DNA of 64,000 nucleotides from JAPOUP01 sp965199865. Lineage in GTDB: Bacteria > Pseudomonadota > Alphaproteobacteria > Rhodobacterales > Rhodobacteraceae. Under the pieces are notes generated by a model, which had not been told where the DNA came from, made no database searches, and was given only the letters and a program-made list of their open reading frames with translations. Numbering within the stretch: position 1 is the first letter of the stretch; the number at the start of each line of letters is the position of its first letter. The position numbers and the translations under genes are program-made. This document shows, piece after piece, positions 18,757-27,134 of the stretch. The stretch covers positions 496,001 to 560,000 of the forward strand of contig CBDATU010000020.1 in NCBI GenBank assembly GCA_965199865.1. The letters run 5' to 3'.

Positions 18757-19578
18757 AGGGGTCCGTTGACAATCATCTGGCGGCGGTCATGGCGGCCGCC
18801 AGAAGAAACGTCGCCCGGAAACTCGCCGCAGTCCTGTCGTAACGGGTTGCGACGGGCCGGAACTCCCTGATCCTGAGCAAAGAGGTTCCTGATCCGGTGG
18901 TGCCAGCCATATGTCCCGCGGTCATGTTCCCGCACCTCCTTCCCGTTCGACCGCGACGGAATCACCGCGGCCGGTTCGCGACCAGGGCCCCGGAAGTCCG
19001 GTCCTCCGGGAGCTGCGGCAGCTCCGTCAGGTCGTGGGCCTGGCCCGCAGGGATGGCGATGTCCACCAGATGGCCGAGCGCGTCGGTCATCGCCAGGATC
19101 CTGCCGGTCAGGCCTCCCCGCGAACGTCCGGGGCCCTGGCTCGAGCTCCCCCTCCCCCCTTTCCGCCGGCCGCCTTCCGGTGCGCCCGCATGACCGTGCC
19201 GTCAACACGGACGCATTCAGGACCGAACTCGCCGGACAGCCTCTGGAAAACACGGCCGGAAACGCCGCCCTCCACCCAGCGCCGGAACCGTCTGAAGACA
19301 CTTACCGAAGCGTTCCGGAAGGTCACGCCACTGGACCCCCGTCCGGGTCCGCACGGGCACCGCCTCGAGAAACAGGCGGTTGTCAGCCGCCGTCACTCCC
19401 GGGTCATCCTGCCTGCCCGGAAGGATGTCCTCCATCCGTTCCCACATGTCATTCGTCAGCACCTGCCTGCCTTCGCCCATCATACTGCCCCCGATTGCCT
19501 GAATGGCCGTTTCGGCCTTTGTTGAGGGCACAATAGCCGATTCGAACCCGACGTTCAGATTCAAATGTCAACGGGCCC
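18757..19578 (-). mobile_element. Defective IS5-type (IS427-like) element, copy 2
   Basis: Inverted copy of 9426-10249. The inner end reads CTAGGGGTCCGTTGACA at 18755, and the outer end is TGTCAACGGGCCC (19566-19578), which differs slightly from copy 1's GGGGTCGGTTGACA. It carries the same internal deletions and frameshifts. Confidence 0.85.
18773..19483 (-). pseudogene. IS5-family transposase, multiply broken (copy 2)
   Basis: Peptides in all frames equal those of copy 1, including the missing bases after FGK and the deletion before VIPSRSNGKEV. Shared lesions mean the copies descend from one already dead element, spread by a transposase acting in trans or by segment duplication. Confidence 0.85.
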
Positions 19579-20192
19579 AAGTTCGTGCCCACCCACTCCC
19601 CATCCGGGGAATTCAACGACCGACATTCAGTCGTATCAACGATGTCTCCCATTGAGGAATTCGGTATCGGTGTTGGGAACCGCAATACCCCTGTCCGGTC
19701 ATCGATTTGAGACAGCTGGGATGCAGCAGGCAGCCGTGCACTCACTGACCGGAAGCAACCGGAAGTCATCCTTCTCGCTCTGACCACTTGAGTGGCGCGT
19801 TCACTTCCGGCAATATTGGTGAATGCCACGCAAGGAATTCGAATGCAGCGCAGGTGACGGTTCTTATCGATCCCCGGCATGAACCAAGCGACGCACCCAA
19901 CCGGTCGCAACGAAGCCAGTGGAATGACGTCCGTCCGCGGCATCGCCAATCGCCAAAGCATGGCGGCAGAATCCCTGACATTGTCGGAATTGGACATGCG
20001 CTCGGCCGCAGAATGTGACGATCCCGTAATCTCCTGATCCCAAAGCCCGCTACCTGTTGCGAGACTCCCTGTTCATCTGGAAGGCATCCGACAGTGCGTA
20101 TCGCCTATGTCGAAGAATTACGGCATATCCATCTCTAGACGCCGGTCGCACAAATTCCTCCGAACTCCAGCGGACGATCAAAGGGGTCAACA
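19579..20192. other. Gene-poor gap of about 610 bp
   Basis: Between IS5 copy 2 and the cytochrome gene. A minus-strand open frame continues from the IS (to 19997) but has no ribosome site, known motif or coding-like composition. I see no gene, RNA or repeat. Confidence 0.4.
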
Positions 20193-20780
20193 CTATTCCA
20201 CGCTGACCGTCTCAATTATGTATTCCGCCGCTGCGTACCAATCCGCAAATTCGCGAATTTCACCGTCTGTCAATCCTGCGGCGATATCCGTCATGACCTC
20301 ATGGGTCCGCTTGCCATTACGGAAAGCCTTGAGCTGAATCTCGATATAGATGTTCGCCTCACCGGCGAGGTTCGGCGCATCCTCCGAGAGCGATATCCCA
20401 TCCACCCCATGACAGTCCACACAGAGCGCAGGGCCGGATTCCACACTGGCGGGATGAACAGCCGATGCGGCGTGACCGGCGTACCATGCGGAAACATCGG
20501 CGATCTGCCGGTCTGTGAGACCGCGCGCAACGACCGACATCATCTCATGGTCCCGGATGCCGGCACGAAAAGCTTCCAGCTGGGTTACCAGATAGCTGAA
20601 CGGCTCGCCACCGATATGGGGAGCGACCGGAATCCTGGCATAGCCATCCAGCCCATGACAGGTGCGGCACATCCCGGCGACCTTACGACCAGCCAGACGG
20701 TCTCCGTCCGGGAGATCTCCTGCAAGAACGGCACCGGCGAGGACTACCCCGCCGAGCGCCAGTTTCAGGGAGGTCGTCAT
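20193..20780 (-). CDS. Diheme c-type cytochrome (c4-like)
   Basis: A secreted 195-residue protein with an N-terminal signal peptide (LKLALGGVVLAGAVLAG) and two cytochrome c domains, each with a heme site: CRTCH (about 38-42) and CVDCH (about 121-125), with distal Met candidates in MMSVVARGLTD and VMTDIAAGLTD. The two halves are internal duplicates (…RGLTDRQIADVSAWYAGH versus AAGLTDGEIREFADWYAA). It would carry electrons in the periplasm, probably from the dehydrogenases encoded just upstream. Its ATG overlaps the stop of the preceding gene by four bases, showing translational coupling. Confidence 0.92.
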   Translation of the reverse strand: MTTSLKLALGGVVLAGAVLAGDLPDGDRLAGRKVAGMCRTCHGLDGYARIPVAPHIGGEPFSYLVTQLEAFRAGIRDHEMMSVVARGLTDRQIADVSAWYAGHAASAVHPASVESGPALCVDCHGVDGISLSEDAPNLAGEANIYIEIQLKAFRNGKRTHEVMTDIAAGLTDGEIREFADWYAAAEYIIETVSVE

Positions 20781-22033
20781 TCCCCGTAGCTAATGCGGTA
20801 GAGCGCACCGGCCAGGTCGTCGGAGACGAGAATGGAGCCATCACGCAGCTGTGCGACATCCATCGGGCGTCCAAGGTACTCGCCATTCTCATCAAGCCAG
20901 CCTTCCGCGAAAGGCTCCATCGTGGCGTTGCCTTCCTCATCTATGAAAGTGACCATAACACGCGCTCCAACCGGCTCGGTTCGGTTCCACGATCCGTGCT
21001 GGGCCGAGAAGATAGCGTTCCTGTACTTTTCTGGGAACATGTTGCCAGAATAGAATGACATGCCAAGATCAGCCGCATGCGCCACGGTTTCGACTTCCGG
21101 GAAAATCAGGCCGTCCGGAGGGGTTTCATCAGCATACTCGTTGGTCCTGACGTCACCGCCACCATACCAGGGGAATCCAAAGTTCTGCCCCGCAGCCGTC
21201 TGGCGATTGAGTTCACCCGGCGGAATGTCGTCGCCCATGCCATCGACCTGGTTGTCAGTGAACCAGAGCTCGCCGGTTTCCGGATGGAAATCATGCCCGA
21301 CCGAGTTACGGATGCCATAGGTGTATACCTCGCGGCCCGAACCGTCGCGATTGATGCGGATCATGCCGCCAATGCCGACCTCGTTGTAAAGATCTACCTT
21401 TTCCGGCGGATGAACGTTGAAGGGCTGACCAAGCGAGATGTAGAGTTTGTCATCCGGCCCCACCCGGCAGACGCGGGCAGAGTGGTTGTAGCTTTCCTCA
21501 TCCTCGGGGATCAGGTCGCCTTGAGCGATCAGGTTGAAGGCCGCAACATCCGGACTTTCATAGAAGAACTCAGCAGCCGGGAACAGGAGCACCCGGTTCT
21601 GCTCGGCAATGTAGAGGAAGCCGTCGTTCGAGAAACAGGGCCCGTTCGGGATCGTGAATGTGAGAGACGGCGCAAAGTCCTTTACCTCGTCGGCGACACG
21701 GTCCTTGTTCCGGTCGGTGACCGACCACACCTTGTCCTTGCGCGTGCCGACGAAAGTGACGACGCCCTGCGGTCCCACGGCTATCGAGCGCGCGTCCGGC
21801 ACGACAGCATAGAGCTCGATCTTAAATCCTTCAGGCAGCGTAATATGATCGGCGAGGATTCTCTTGATCCCGTCAGCGTAATCGCCGGTCTGATCGATAT
21901 AGATGAACTCGGTAACGCCCGTCGATTTGAAGTTTGAGAGTTTCTCCAGATTGTCAGGCACGTCAGCGCTCTGTGCAAAGGCGGCTCCGCCCAGCACAGC
22001 GGCTGCGGTAACAGTGATAACGCAAGATTTCAT
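20777..22033 (-). CDS. PQQ-dependent sugar/sorbosone dehydrogenase-like beta-propeller protein
   Basis: The ATG at 22033 has AAAGGAAA upstream and starts a signal peptide (MKSCVITVTAAAVLGGAAFA), giving 418 residues. The body is a six-bladed propeller of the soluble aldose (Gdh-B/Yliel/L-sorbosone dehydrogenase) type, with family motifs RSIAVGPQG, GIRNSVGHDFHPETGELWFT, NFGFPWYGGG and AQHGSWNRTEPVG. Such proteins oxidise aldoses or aldehydes with PQQ in the periplasm, though cofactor use cannot be proven here and no pqq genes are in the window. It sits between the GMC dehydrogenase and the diheme cytochrome, which would take its electrons. Confidence 0.88.
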   Translation of the reverse strand: MKSCVITVTAAAVLGGAAFAQSADVPDNLEKLSNFKSTGVTEFIYIDQTGDYADGIKRILADHITLPEGFKIELYAVVPDARSIAVGPQGVVTFVGTRKDKVWSVTDRNKDRVADEVKDFAPSLTFTIPNGPCFSNDGFLYIAEQNRVLLFPAAEFFYESPDVAAFNLIAQGDLIPEDEESYNHSARVCRVGPDDKLYISLGQPFNVHPPEKVDLYNEVGIGGMIRINRDGSGREVYTYGIRNSVGHDFHPETGELWFTDNQVDGMGDDIPPGELNRQTAAGQNFGFPWYGGGDVRTNEYADETPPDGLIFPEVETVAHAADLGMSFYSGNMFPEKYRNAIFSAQHGSWNRTEPVGARVMVTFIDEEGNATMEPFAEGWLDENGEYLGRPMDVAQLRDGSILVSDDLAGALYRISYGE

Positions 22034-22101
22034 CAGTTTCCTTTCTTCCAGAATGAAAGCCACGGCCACTGGGGGCCGCGGCAGGCAGATTGGTATGTGG
22101 A

Positions 22102-23673
22102 TCAGATGTTGCCCTTCGAAAGTTCCCGGGCGAGGTGGTCTGCCTGACGGATAGCCAGAGCGACGATTGTAAGCGTCGGGTTCTCCGCCGCACCCGTAGT
22201 GAAGACCGACCCGTCCGACACGAAGAGGTTTGGAATGTCGTGGGTCTGACCCCACCTGTTCACGACACCATCGCGTGCGTTCTCGGACATCCGGTTGGTG
22301 CCAAGGTTATGCGTGGAGGGATAGGGCGGAGTCGGGAAGGTACGGGTCGCACCCACCGCTTCGTAGACCGCCTGACCCTGTCCATAGGCGTGGTTGCGCA
22401 TCGCGATGTCGTTCGGGTGATCGTCGAAATGCACATTCACAACCGGCAGGCCCCACTGGTCCCTGACATCATGGTTGAGGGTCACCTGGTTGGTCTCCTG
22501 AGGCATGTCCTCGCCGACAAGCCACATGCCCGCCATGTTCTCGTACGCGTCCAGAGCGGTGGTGAACTCGCGGCCCCAGGCACCCGGGTCAAGGAAAGCG
22601 GCCATGAAGGGCAGGCCCAGCGCCAATGTCTCCATCTCATATCCGCCGACGAAACCGCGACTTGGATCGTGACGGGATTCATCCTGGATGATGCCGGCCA
22701 TGGTTGTGCCACGCCACATCTTCACCGGCCTGTCAAATACGGCATAGACCGAACCGGTCATGTGGCGCATGTAGTTGCGTCCCACATTGCCGGAGCTGTT
22801 CGCCAGCCCGTCCGGGAACATCGATGAAGCCGAGTTCAGCAGAAGGCGTGGGCTTTCGAACGAGTTCCCCGCTACGCAGACCGCCCTGGCGTTCTGCATC
22901 TGCATATTGCCGTCTCCATCGAAATACTCGACCCCTGTGACTTTGCCCGCCTCGTTGTGCAGGATGCGCGCCACATGGGCGTTTTCGCGGACTTCCAGGT
23001 TGCCCGTGGCCTCACCCTCGGGAATGTCGGTATAGGCCGATGACCACTTGGAGCCCCACTTGCAACCCTGAAAGCAGAATCCCGTCTGCTGACACATGAT
23101 CCGGTCGCCATCCTCATGGCTCATGATCGCCATGCGCCCGGTATGGACTTCCTGGTAGCCCAACGCTTTGGCCCCCTTTTCGAAGACAAGGTAGTTGTTG
23201 TTGCCAGGGAGACCGGGCCAGCCATTGGTTCGGGTGACGCCAAGCTTTTTCTCGGCGAGATCATACCAGGGATCCATTTCGGCCGCGTCAATCGGCCAGT
23301 CCAGAAGACTTGCGCCCTGGACGTCACCATAGGTCGTTTTCGCCTTCCACTCATGTTCCTGGAACCGAAGGGATGCGCCTGCCCAGTGGGTGGTCGTGCC
23401 GCCTACGGCCTTAACGATCCATGCCGGCAGTCCGCTGAAGTCTTTCGCGACGCGCCAGTCACCGGACGTGGTACGTGGATCGACCCAGGCAAGCTGTCCG
23501 AAGCTGGCCCATTCGTCGTTTACGTAATCTTCAGGCAGATACCGTCCCCCCGCTTCAAGCGCGACGACACTAACGCCCTTTTGCGCGAGTTCGTTTGCCA
23601 GAACGCCACCGCCTGCGCCGGTGCCGATGACCACGACGACGCCGTCGTCTGAATGATCAAAAGGTGCAGCCAT
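22102..23673 (-). CDS. GMC-family FAD oxidoreductase (large subunit of a gluconate-2-dehydrogenase-like complex)
   Basis: The ATG at 23673 has GGGGAGGA eight bases before it and gives 523 residues. The FAD-binding Rossmann motif VIGTGAGGGVLANELAQKG lies at residues 13-31, and the C-terminal GMC signature includes STHNLGTNRMSENARDG and DGSVFTTGAAENPTLTIVAL. Cysteines in IMCQQTGFCFQGCKWG resemble the Cys cluster of gluconate/fructose dehydrogenase large subunits. It probably oxidises a sugar, sugar acid or alcohol in the periplasm, carried there with the Tat-exported small subunit encoded 22 bases upstream. Electron acceptor: the diheme cytochrome of the same operon (inference). Confidence 0.92.
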   Translation of the reverse strand: MAAPFDHSDDGVVVVIGTGAGGGVLANELAQKGVSVVALEAGGRYLPEDYVNDEWASFGQLAWVDPRTTSGDWRVAKDFSGLPAWIVKAVGGTTTHWAGASLRFQEHEWKAKTTYGDVQGASLLDWPIDAAEMDPWYDLAEKKLGVTRTNGWPGLPGNNNYLVFEKGAKALGYQEVHTGRMAIMSHEDGDRIMCQQTGFCFQGCKWGSKWSSAYTDIPEGEATGNLEVRENAHVARILHNEAGKVTGVEYFDGDGNMQMQNARAVCVAGNSFESPRLLLNSASSMFPDGLANSSGNVGRNYMRHMTGSVYAVFDRPVKMWRGTTMAGIIQDESRHDPSRGFVGGYEMETLALGLPFMAAFLDPGAWGREFTTALDAYENMAGMWLVGEDMPQETNQVTLNHDVRDQWGLPVVNVHFDDHPNDIAMRNHAYGQGQAVYEAVGATRTFPTPPYPSTHNLGTNRMSENARDGVVNRWGQTHDIPNLFVSDGSVFTTGAAENPTLTIVALAIRQADHLARELSKGNI

Positions 23674-23695
23674 AAATCTATCCTCCCCAATAATC

Positions 23696-24220
23696 TCAAA
23701 GCCAGTTGATGTCGTTGAAACCGCGGTCGATGTAGCCGCCCATCTCAAAGGATGAGCCTTCGTAGCCAAAGATCGGCCATACCGCCTTCTGATTATAGAG
23801 TCCGGTGACAAGCCCACCGCGAACCTGCTGGAAGAATGCGCTTCCCTCCATGCCGCGCAGAACATCCACGCGATCACGCTCCCAGCCCATGTCGAGATAG
23901 CTTGCGAAGCCTTTGCCGCGGGCCGCCGCGTTCAGTGCCTCGATGCCGGCTTCGATACCGGGAGCGGCGTCAGCCGTATCATAGCCCTTGACGGCGATGA
24001 CATAGTATTCATCCCCAACCTGGTCATGGGGATAGATGTCCCGCGCCATCTGCACCAGGGTTGCAAAGGTCTCGGGTTCAAGCGCGGAAAGCTCCATCGC
24101 CCATGCCGCGTTTCTGGCGGCCATGAAGCCGGTACCGACGACAAAGGATGCGCCGGCCGCGGTCGCGCGCGATAGCAGCTGCCGCCGCGTCAGACCTTTC
24201 GGGCCATTTGCTTGGGTCAT
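23696..24220 (-). CDS. Gluconate 2-dehydrogenase subunit 3-like protein, Tat-exported
   Basis: The ATG at 24220 follows GGAGGAAAAAC and gives 174 residues. The N-terminus is a twin-arginine signal (LTRRQLLSRATAAG then hydrophobic ASFVVGTGFMAA), which would carry the folded FAD subunit out with it. The rest (LVQMARDIYPHDQVGDEYY, then VWPIFGYEGSSFEMGGYIDR) matches the small-subunit family. It stabilises the large subunit rather than doing catalysis. It lies between the VOC and GMC genes, same strand, close spacing. Confidence 0.9.
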   Translation of the reverse strand: MTQANGPKGLTRRQLLSRATAAGASFVVGTGFMAARNAAWAMELSALEPETFATLVQMARDIYPHDQVGDEYYVIAVKGYDTADAAPGIEAGIEALNAAARGKGFASYLDMGWERDRVDVLRGMEGSAFFQQVRGGLVTGLYNQKAVWPIFGYEGSSFEMGGYIDRGFNDINWL

Positions 24221-24236
24221 GTTTTTCCTCCATTGG

Positions 24237-24632
24237 TTATCTGAAGCGCCCACCCCGTTCGAGCACTTCAATCTGGTAGCCGTCAGGATCGGCCACAAAG
24301 AAGAAACGGGCGATCCTTTCGCCCGCCGGGGCAAATTCGACGAGTTTTCGGGGGTTCAGCCCCTCGGTTTCAAAACGTCTGTGCTCGGCGTCAAGGTCGT
24401 CAACCGAAACCGCAAGATGGCCATATCCGTCGCCGAGGTCATAGGGTTCGGTCCGGCCCTTGTTGATGGTCAGTTCGACCTCGAACTCACTTTCCGGGCC
24501 GCTCATGTAGACGAGCGTGAACCCAGGAAAATCAAGCCGGTCAGCGACCTTCAGGCCGAAGGCTTTCTCGTAGAACTTGATCGAACGATCCTCGTCGAGG
24601 ACACGAATCATGGAGTGAATTGATTTGGCCAA
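24237..24632 (-). CDS. gloA: VOC/glyoxalase I-like protein
   Basis: 131 residues in two beta-alpha-beta-beta-beta repeats. The first begins MIRVLDEDRSIKFYEKAFG, the second GYGHLAVSVDDLDAEHRRFE. Metal ligand candidates: H6, E52, H72 and E123 (DPDGYQIEVLER), the arrangement of lactoylglutathione lyase. It would convert the methylglyoxal-glutathione adduct to lactoylglutathione, or an analogous substrate of the operon. It is the first gene of the oxidation operon, 16 bases before the Tat small subunit, so detoxification of a reactive aldehyde product is plausible (inference). Confidence 0.85.
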   Translation of the reverse strand: MAKSIHSMIRVLDEDRSIKFYEKAFGLKVADRLDFPGFTLVYMSGPESEFEVELTINKGRTEPYDLGDGYGHLAVSVDDLDAEHRRFETEGLNPRKLVEFAPAGERIARFFFVADPDGYQIEVLERGGRFR

Positions 24633-24747
24633 GGGTTGCTCCCGTCTTGCATCGTCGTTGCATTAACGGGAGCATACGCGTCGGAAAAGTAAGCCGTGGT
24701 AGTAACCTGATACTACATTTGTGCTTTTTCTTAGGCGTTCTGAAGAG

Positions 24748-25041
24748 TCATTCAGCCGCGATGGCCATGGTCGACCCGACCGGGGAGATGTCCATGAACT
24801 TCAGGCAGGCGCAGCGCAGGAGTGAGGTGAAATTCGATGGTTCACCCCTCAGTTCCAGAACCTCGGAATGCAGGGTCGAAATGAAGACCGGTGTGCTCAT
24901 GCCGTTCTGGCTGGCAATCTCGTCCAGAATGTCCCAAAAGGCGTTTTCCAGTCGGATGCTGGTGCTTTGACCGTTCAGGCGCAGCCGACGGGTCTGGCTG
25001 GCATAGCGCTTCGGATCCTGATTGGCGAATACATCGCACAT
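24748..25041 (-). CDS. Ribbon-helix-helix (RHH_4-type) DNA-binding protein
   Basis: 97 residues. The segment RRLRLNGQSTSIRLENAFWD and the following ILDEIASQNGMSTPVFISTL match the arylsulfotransferase-like RHH_4 family (PF13467) common in alphaproteobacteria. The protein should bind DNA as a dimer through the beta strand (STSIRLE). The target is unknown. The ATG at 25041 has AGGAGGTCAA before it. It sits alone between the oxidation operon and an IS30 region. Confidence 0.85.
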   Translation of the reverse strand: MCDVFANQDPKRYASQTRRLRLNGQSTSIRLENAFWDILDEIASQNGMSTPVFISTLHSEVLELRGEPSNFTSLLRCACLKFMDISPVGSTMAIAAE

Positions 25042-25300
25042 AAATTGACCTCCTTGTGTTGCCGCAACAAAGCGGCTGTCTTGCGAGCGCGGTATGTTCC
25101 GCCTTCGGCCTGACTATCCTTGATTCCATCCGAGTGCAATTTCAGAAGTCGTGCGAATTCCAGCGGTCTTTCTGGTTCACTGCGGGATATCTCCACATCG
25201 TAACGTTCAAATCTTCAGCCTCCTTCGGTTCAGCTTCAAGCCCGCCCTCCGTGCAGCAGCGGCCCATTTCCGTCACTCGCTCCAACAGATCCGTCGGTGA

Positions 25301-25477
25301 TTAGGCAATCGAAGCTGGTCCAATCTCCCCCTTGGTCGCGTCTGCAGTTAGAACTGGTGCCGCTTGGATGATGCGTGCATCTGCGACGGCGAATGCCGGA
25401 GGCCGCTCTATGTCCTGCTCCCAATCCCTGAGCGCTCCGAACGGGATGCTGAATTTCTTTGCAAATTTCGTCTGAAC
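25301..25477 (-). pseudogene. Remnant of an XRE/HigA-type HTH antitoxin-like gene
   Basis: About 58 codons between a TGA (25478-25480) and a TAA (25301-25303) encode KFAKKFSIPFGALRDWEQ, the recognition-helix segment of HTH proteins such as HigA/MqsA-like antitoxins. No start codon and no intact N-terminal helices are found upstream, where the IS30 element begins about 130 bases away. Probably a truncated, decayed gene. Confidence 0.4.
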
Positions 25478-25614
25478 TCAATCGACGGGCTGTCCAAACA
25501 CGCCGTATCTCCGCACCGTCGCAAGATCCCTTCTGATCATCACGCCCATGGTAGCGGACTGGTTGGCAGACGCTTGCGCCAGCCCCGTCGGCGGCCAGTT
25601 CGGGCGTGGCCCCC

Positions 25615-26720
25615 CCGTTCCACCCTGAAGTGCAACACTTTCAGTAGCGGGTTTCTCCCGGGTCGGCGCAGGATGTTGCGAATCGGCCAGGTAGCGGCGA
25701 CAGTCCCGGTGAGTTCAGAACCGGAGACCGCCATGCCAAAGGGCTACCACCACCTGACCCAGCCCGAAAGATGCCAGATATACGCCCTGAGGAAAAGCGG
25801 GCTTTCGCAGGGAGCGGTCGCCCGGCAGCTCGGGCGTTGCCGCTCGGTGATATCGCGGGAGATACGTCGCAACAGCGGGGAACGGGGCTACCGGCACGCC
25901 CAGGCGCAGCGGAAGGCGGAGGAGCGACGGCGTGCGGCGTCATCGGTTCCGAGGAAACTGACGCCGGAGCGCTGGGCGAAGGTCACGGAGAGGCTGGAAG
26001 AGGGCTGGAGCCCGGAACAGATTTCCGGCCGGCTGCGGCTGGAGGACCCGGGGATGGCGGGCAGGCAGCGGATTTACGACCGCATCAGGGGCGGTCGCGG
26101 GAACGGCGGCGGGCTCTGGAAGCACCTCCGGCGGCGTGGAAAGAAGCCGAACTGGAAGGGCGGCCGCCACTCGGGCCGGGGTCACATCCCCGGCCGGGTG
26201 GACATCTCCGAGCGCCCGCAGGAGGTGGAGGCGAAGGAGCGCGTCGGCGACTGGGAGGCGGACACGGTGATCGGAAAGGCGCATGGCGGCGCGGTGGTGT
26301 CCCTTGTGGACCGGGCCTCGAAATACACGCTTCTCCAGAGGGTTGACCGCCGGAAAGCGGATGTGGTCGGGAAAGCGATGGTCGACATGCTCGGTTCGCT
26401 CGACGCTCCGGTGCACAGGATCACCGCCGACAACGGCAAGGAGTTCGCCGGTCACGCGGCGGTGGCGAAGGCGCTGGAAGCGGCCTTTTTCTTCGCCCTC
26501 CCGTACCACTCCTGGGAGCGGGGGCTGAACGAACACACGAACGGGCTGCTGCGCGAGTATCTGCCGAAGGGCACGGACTTCCGTACGGTGACGGACAGGG
26601 AGGTCCGGGAGGTGCAGGACATCCTGAACGCGCGTCCGCGCAGGTCCCTCGGCTACCTCACACCGGCGGAGGCGCTGCGGCGGGCCCGGCCTCCCTGAGC
26701 CGACCGTTCCGTCGGTCGGC
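25615..26720 (+). mobile_element. IS30-family element (boundaries approximate)
   Basis: The left part (motif GTGCAACACTTTCAGTAGCGG, 25628-25648, then CGGGTCGG and GATGTTGCGAATCGGCCAGG) recurs as scars at 47565-47645 and 59404-59530, which defines it as part of the element. The right end is not certain. A small hairpin (GCCGACC / GGTCGGC) follows the transposase stop, and a GC-rich region with two large hairpins comes next that may also belong to it. Confidence 0.65.
25733..26698 (+). CDS. IS30-family transposase
   Basis: 321 residues from the ATG at 25733 (GGAGACCGCC upstream). The N-terminal HTH (MPKGYHHLTQPERCQIYALR, then LSQGAVARQLGRCRSVISRE) and the DDE domain are typical: D in RVGDWEADTVIG, D in RITADNGKEFAG, E in RGLNEHTNGLLREYLPKG. 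The frame is intact and GC-rich. It may still be active, and it could have mobilised the related scars elsewhere in the window. The spacing and end FxxP…SLGYLTPAEAL are typical of the family. Confidence 0.93.
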   Translation: MPKGYHHLTQPERCQIYALRKSGLSQGAVARQLGRCRSVISREIRRNSGERGYRHAQAQRKAEERRRAASSVPRKLTPERWAKVTERLEEGWSPEQISGRLRLEDPGMAGRQRIYDRIRGGRGNGGGLWKHLRRRGKKPNWKGGRHSGRGHIPGRVDISERPQEVEAKERVGDWEADTVIGKAHGGAVVSLVDRASKYTLLQRVDRRKADVVGKAMVDMLGSLDAPVHRITADNGKEFAGHAAVAKALEAAFFFALPYHSWERGLNEHTNGLLREYLPKGTDFRTVTDREVREVQDILNARPRRSLGYLTPAEALRRARPP

Positions 26721-26737
26721 GGGGAAAAGGCAGGCCA

Positions 26738-26800
26738 CCAGGCGCGGCCCCGGGGCGATGGTCGGGCTCCGCCCTCCCTTCGCCCCGGGGGCCGCGCCTG
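26738..26800. repeat. Large GC-rich hairpin A
   Basis: Arms CCAGGCGCGGCCCCGGGGCGA (first 20 bases at 26738-26757) and its complement with one extra G (26780-26800) enclose a 21-base loop containing GGGCTCCGCCC. It lies 40 bases after the IS30 transposase stop. Confidence 0.75.
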
Positions 26801-26913
26801 GCCGGCGGAAGGCCCTTGCGGTGCCGGAAGGGCGGGATTACGCTCCGATCCACGGGACTTTCGCCGTCCTGGACGCCGGATCGGGTGGCCTGGGGACGGA
26901 ATCCGCCACCATA

Positions 26914-26983
26914 CGGCCCTTTCCGGGGCGTTCCCTGCGCGTGGGCTCCGCCCCCCGCTGCGGAAACGCCCCGGAAAGGGCCG
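26914..26983. repeat. Large GC-rich hairpin B
   Basis: Arms CGGCCCTTTCCGGGGCGTT (26914-26932) and AACGCCCCGGAAAGGGCCG (26965-26983) pair perfectly. The loop again contains GGGCTCCGCCC. The bases just after (GGGCGTTGCGCTTCGGA) recur inverted at about 47743-47762. Confidence 0.75.
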
Positions 26984-27039
26984 GGCGTTGCGCTTCGGAC
27001 TGGAAGTGGGGGCCTCAACAACCCGGTACCCGACAGCCT

Positions 27040-27134
27040 GCAGCGGAGGTGGAATCCCTGCCTGCTCCCAGTCCCTGATTTTCCTCGCCGGAATCCCAAA
27101 CATCCTCGCGAGCTCGGCCTGACCTATCCCAATT
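27040..27134 (-). pseudogene. Second HTH-motif remnant
   Basis: Read on the minus strand, IGQAELARMFGIPARKIRDW shows the HTH pattern of XRE/HigA-like regulators. The frame has no start and runs into hairpin B after about 35 codons. It resembles the remnant at 25301-25477 (shared RDWEQ), so the two may be relics of related genes on either side of the IS30 element. Confidence 0.35.

Noticed and set aside
9426..19578. Calling the 10-kb region a proven composite transposon
   Set aside because: No target duplication is visible at the outer ends, the outer terminal repeats differ, and both IS copies lack a working transposase.
19449..19997. 182-codon minus-strand frame partly inside IS5 copy 2
   Set aside because: Part of it is IS sequence, the rest has no motif, and no ribosome site precedes it.
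25301..27134. The two HTH pieces as halves of one regulator interrupted by IS30
   Set aside because: Both pieces contain the same recognition-helix segment (RDWEQ), so they cannot be two halves of one gene.
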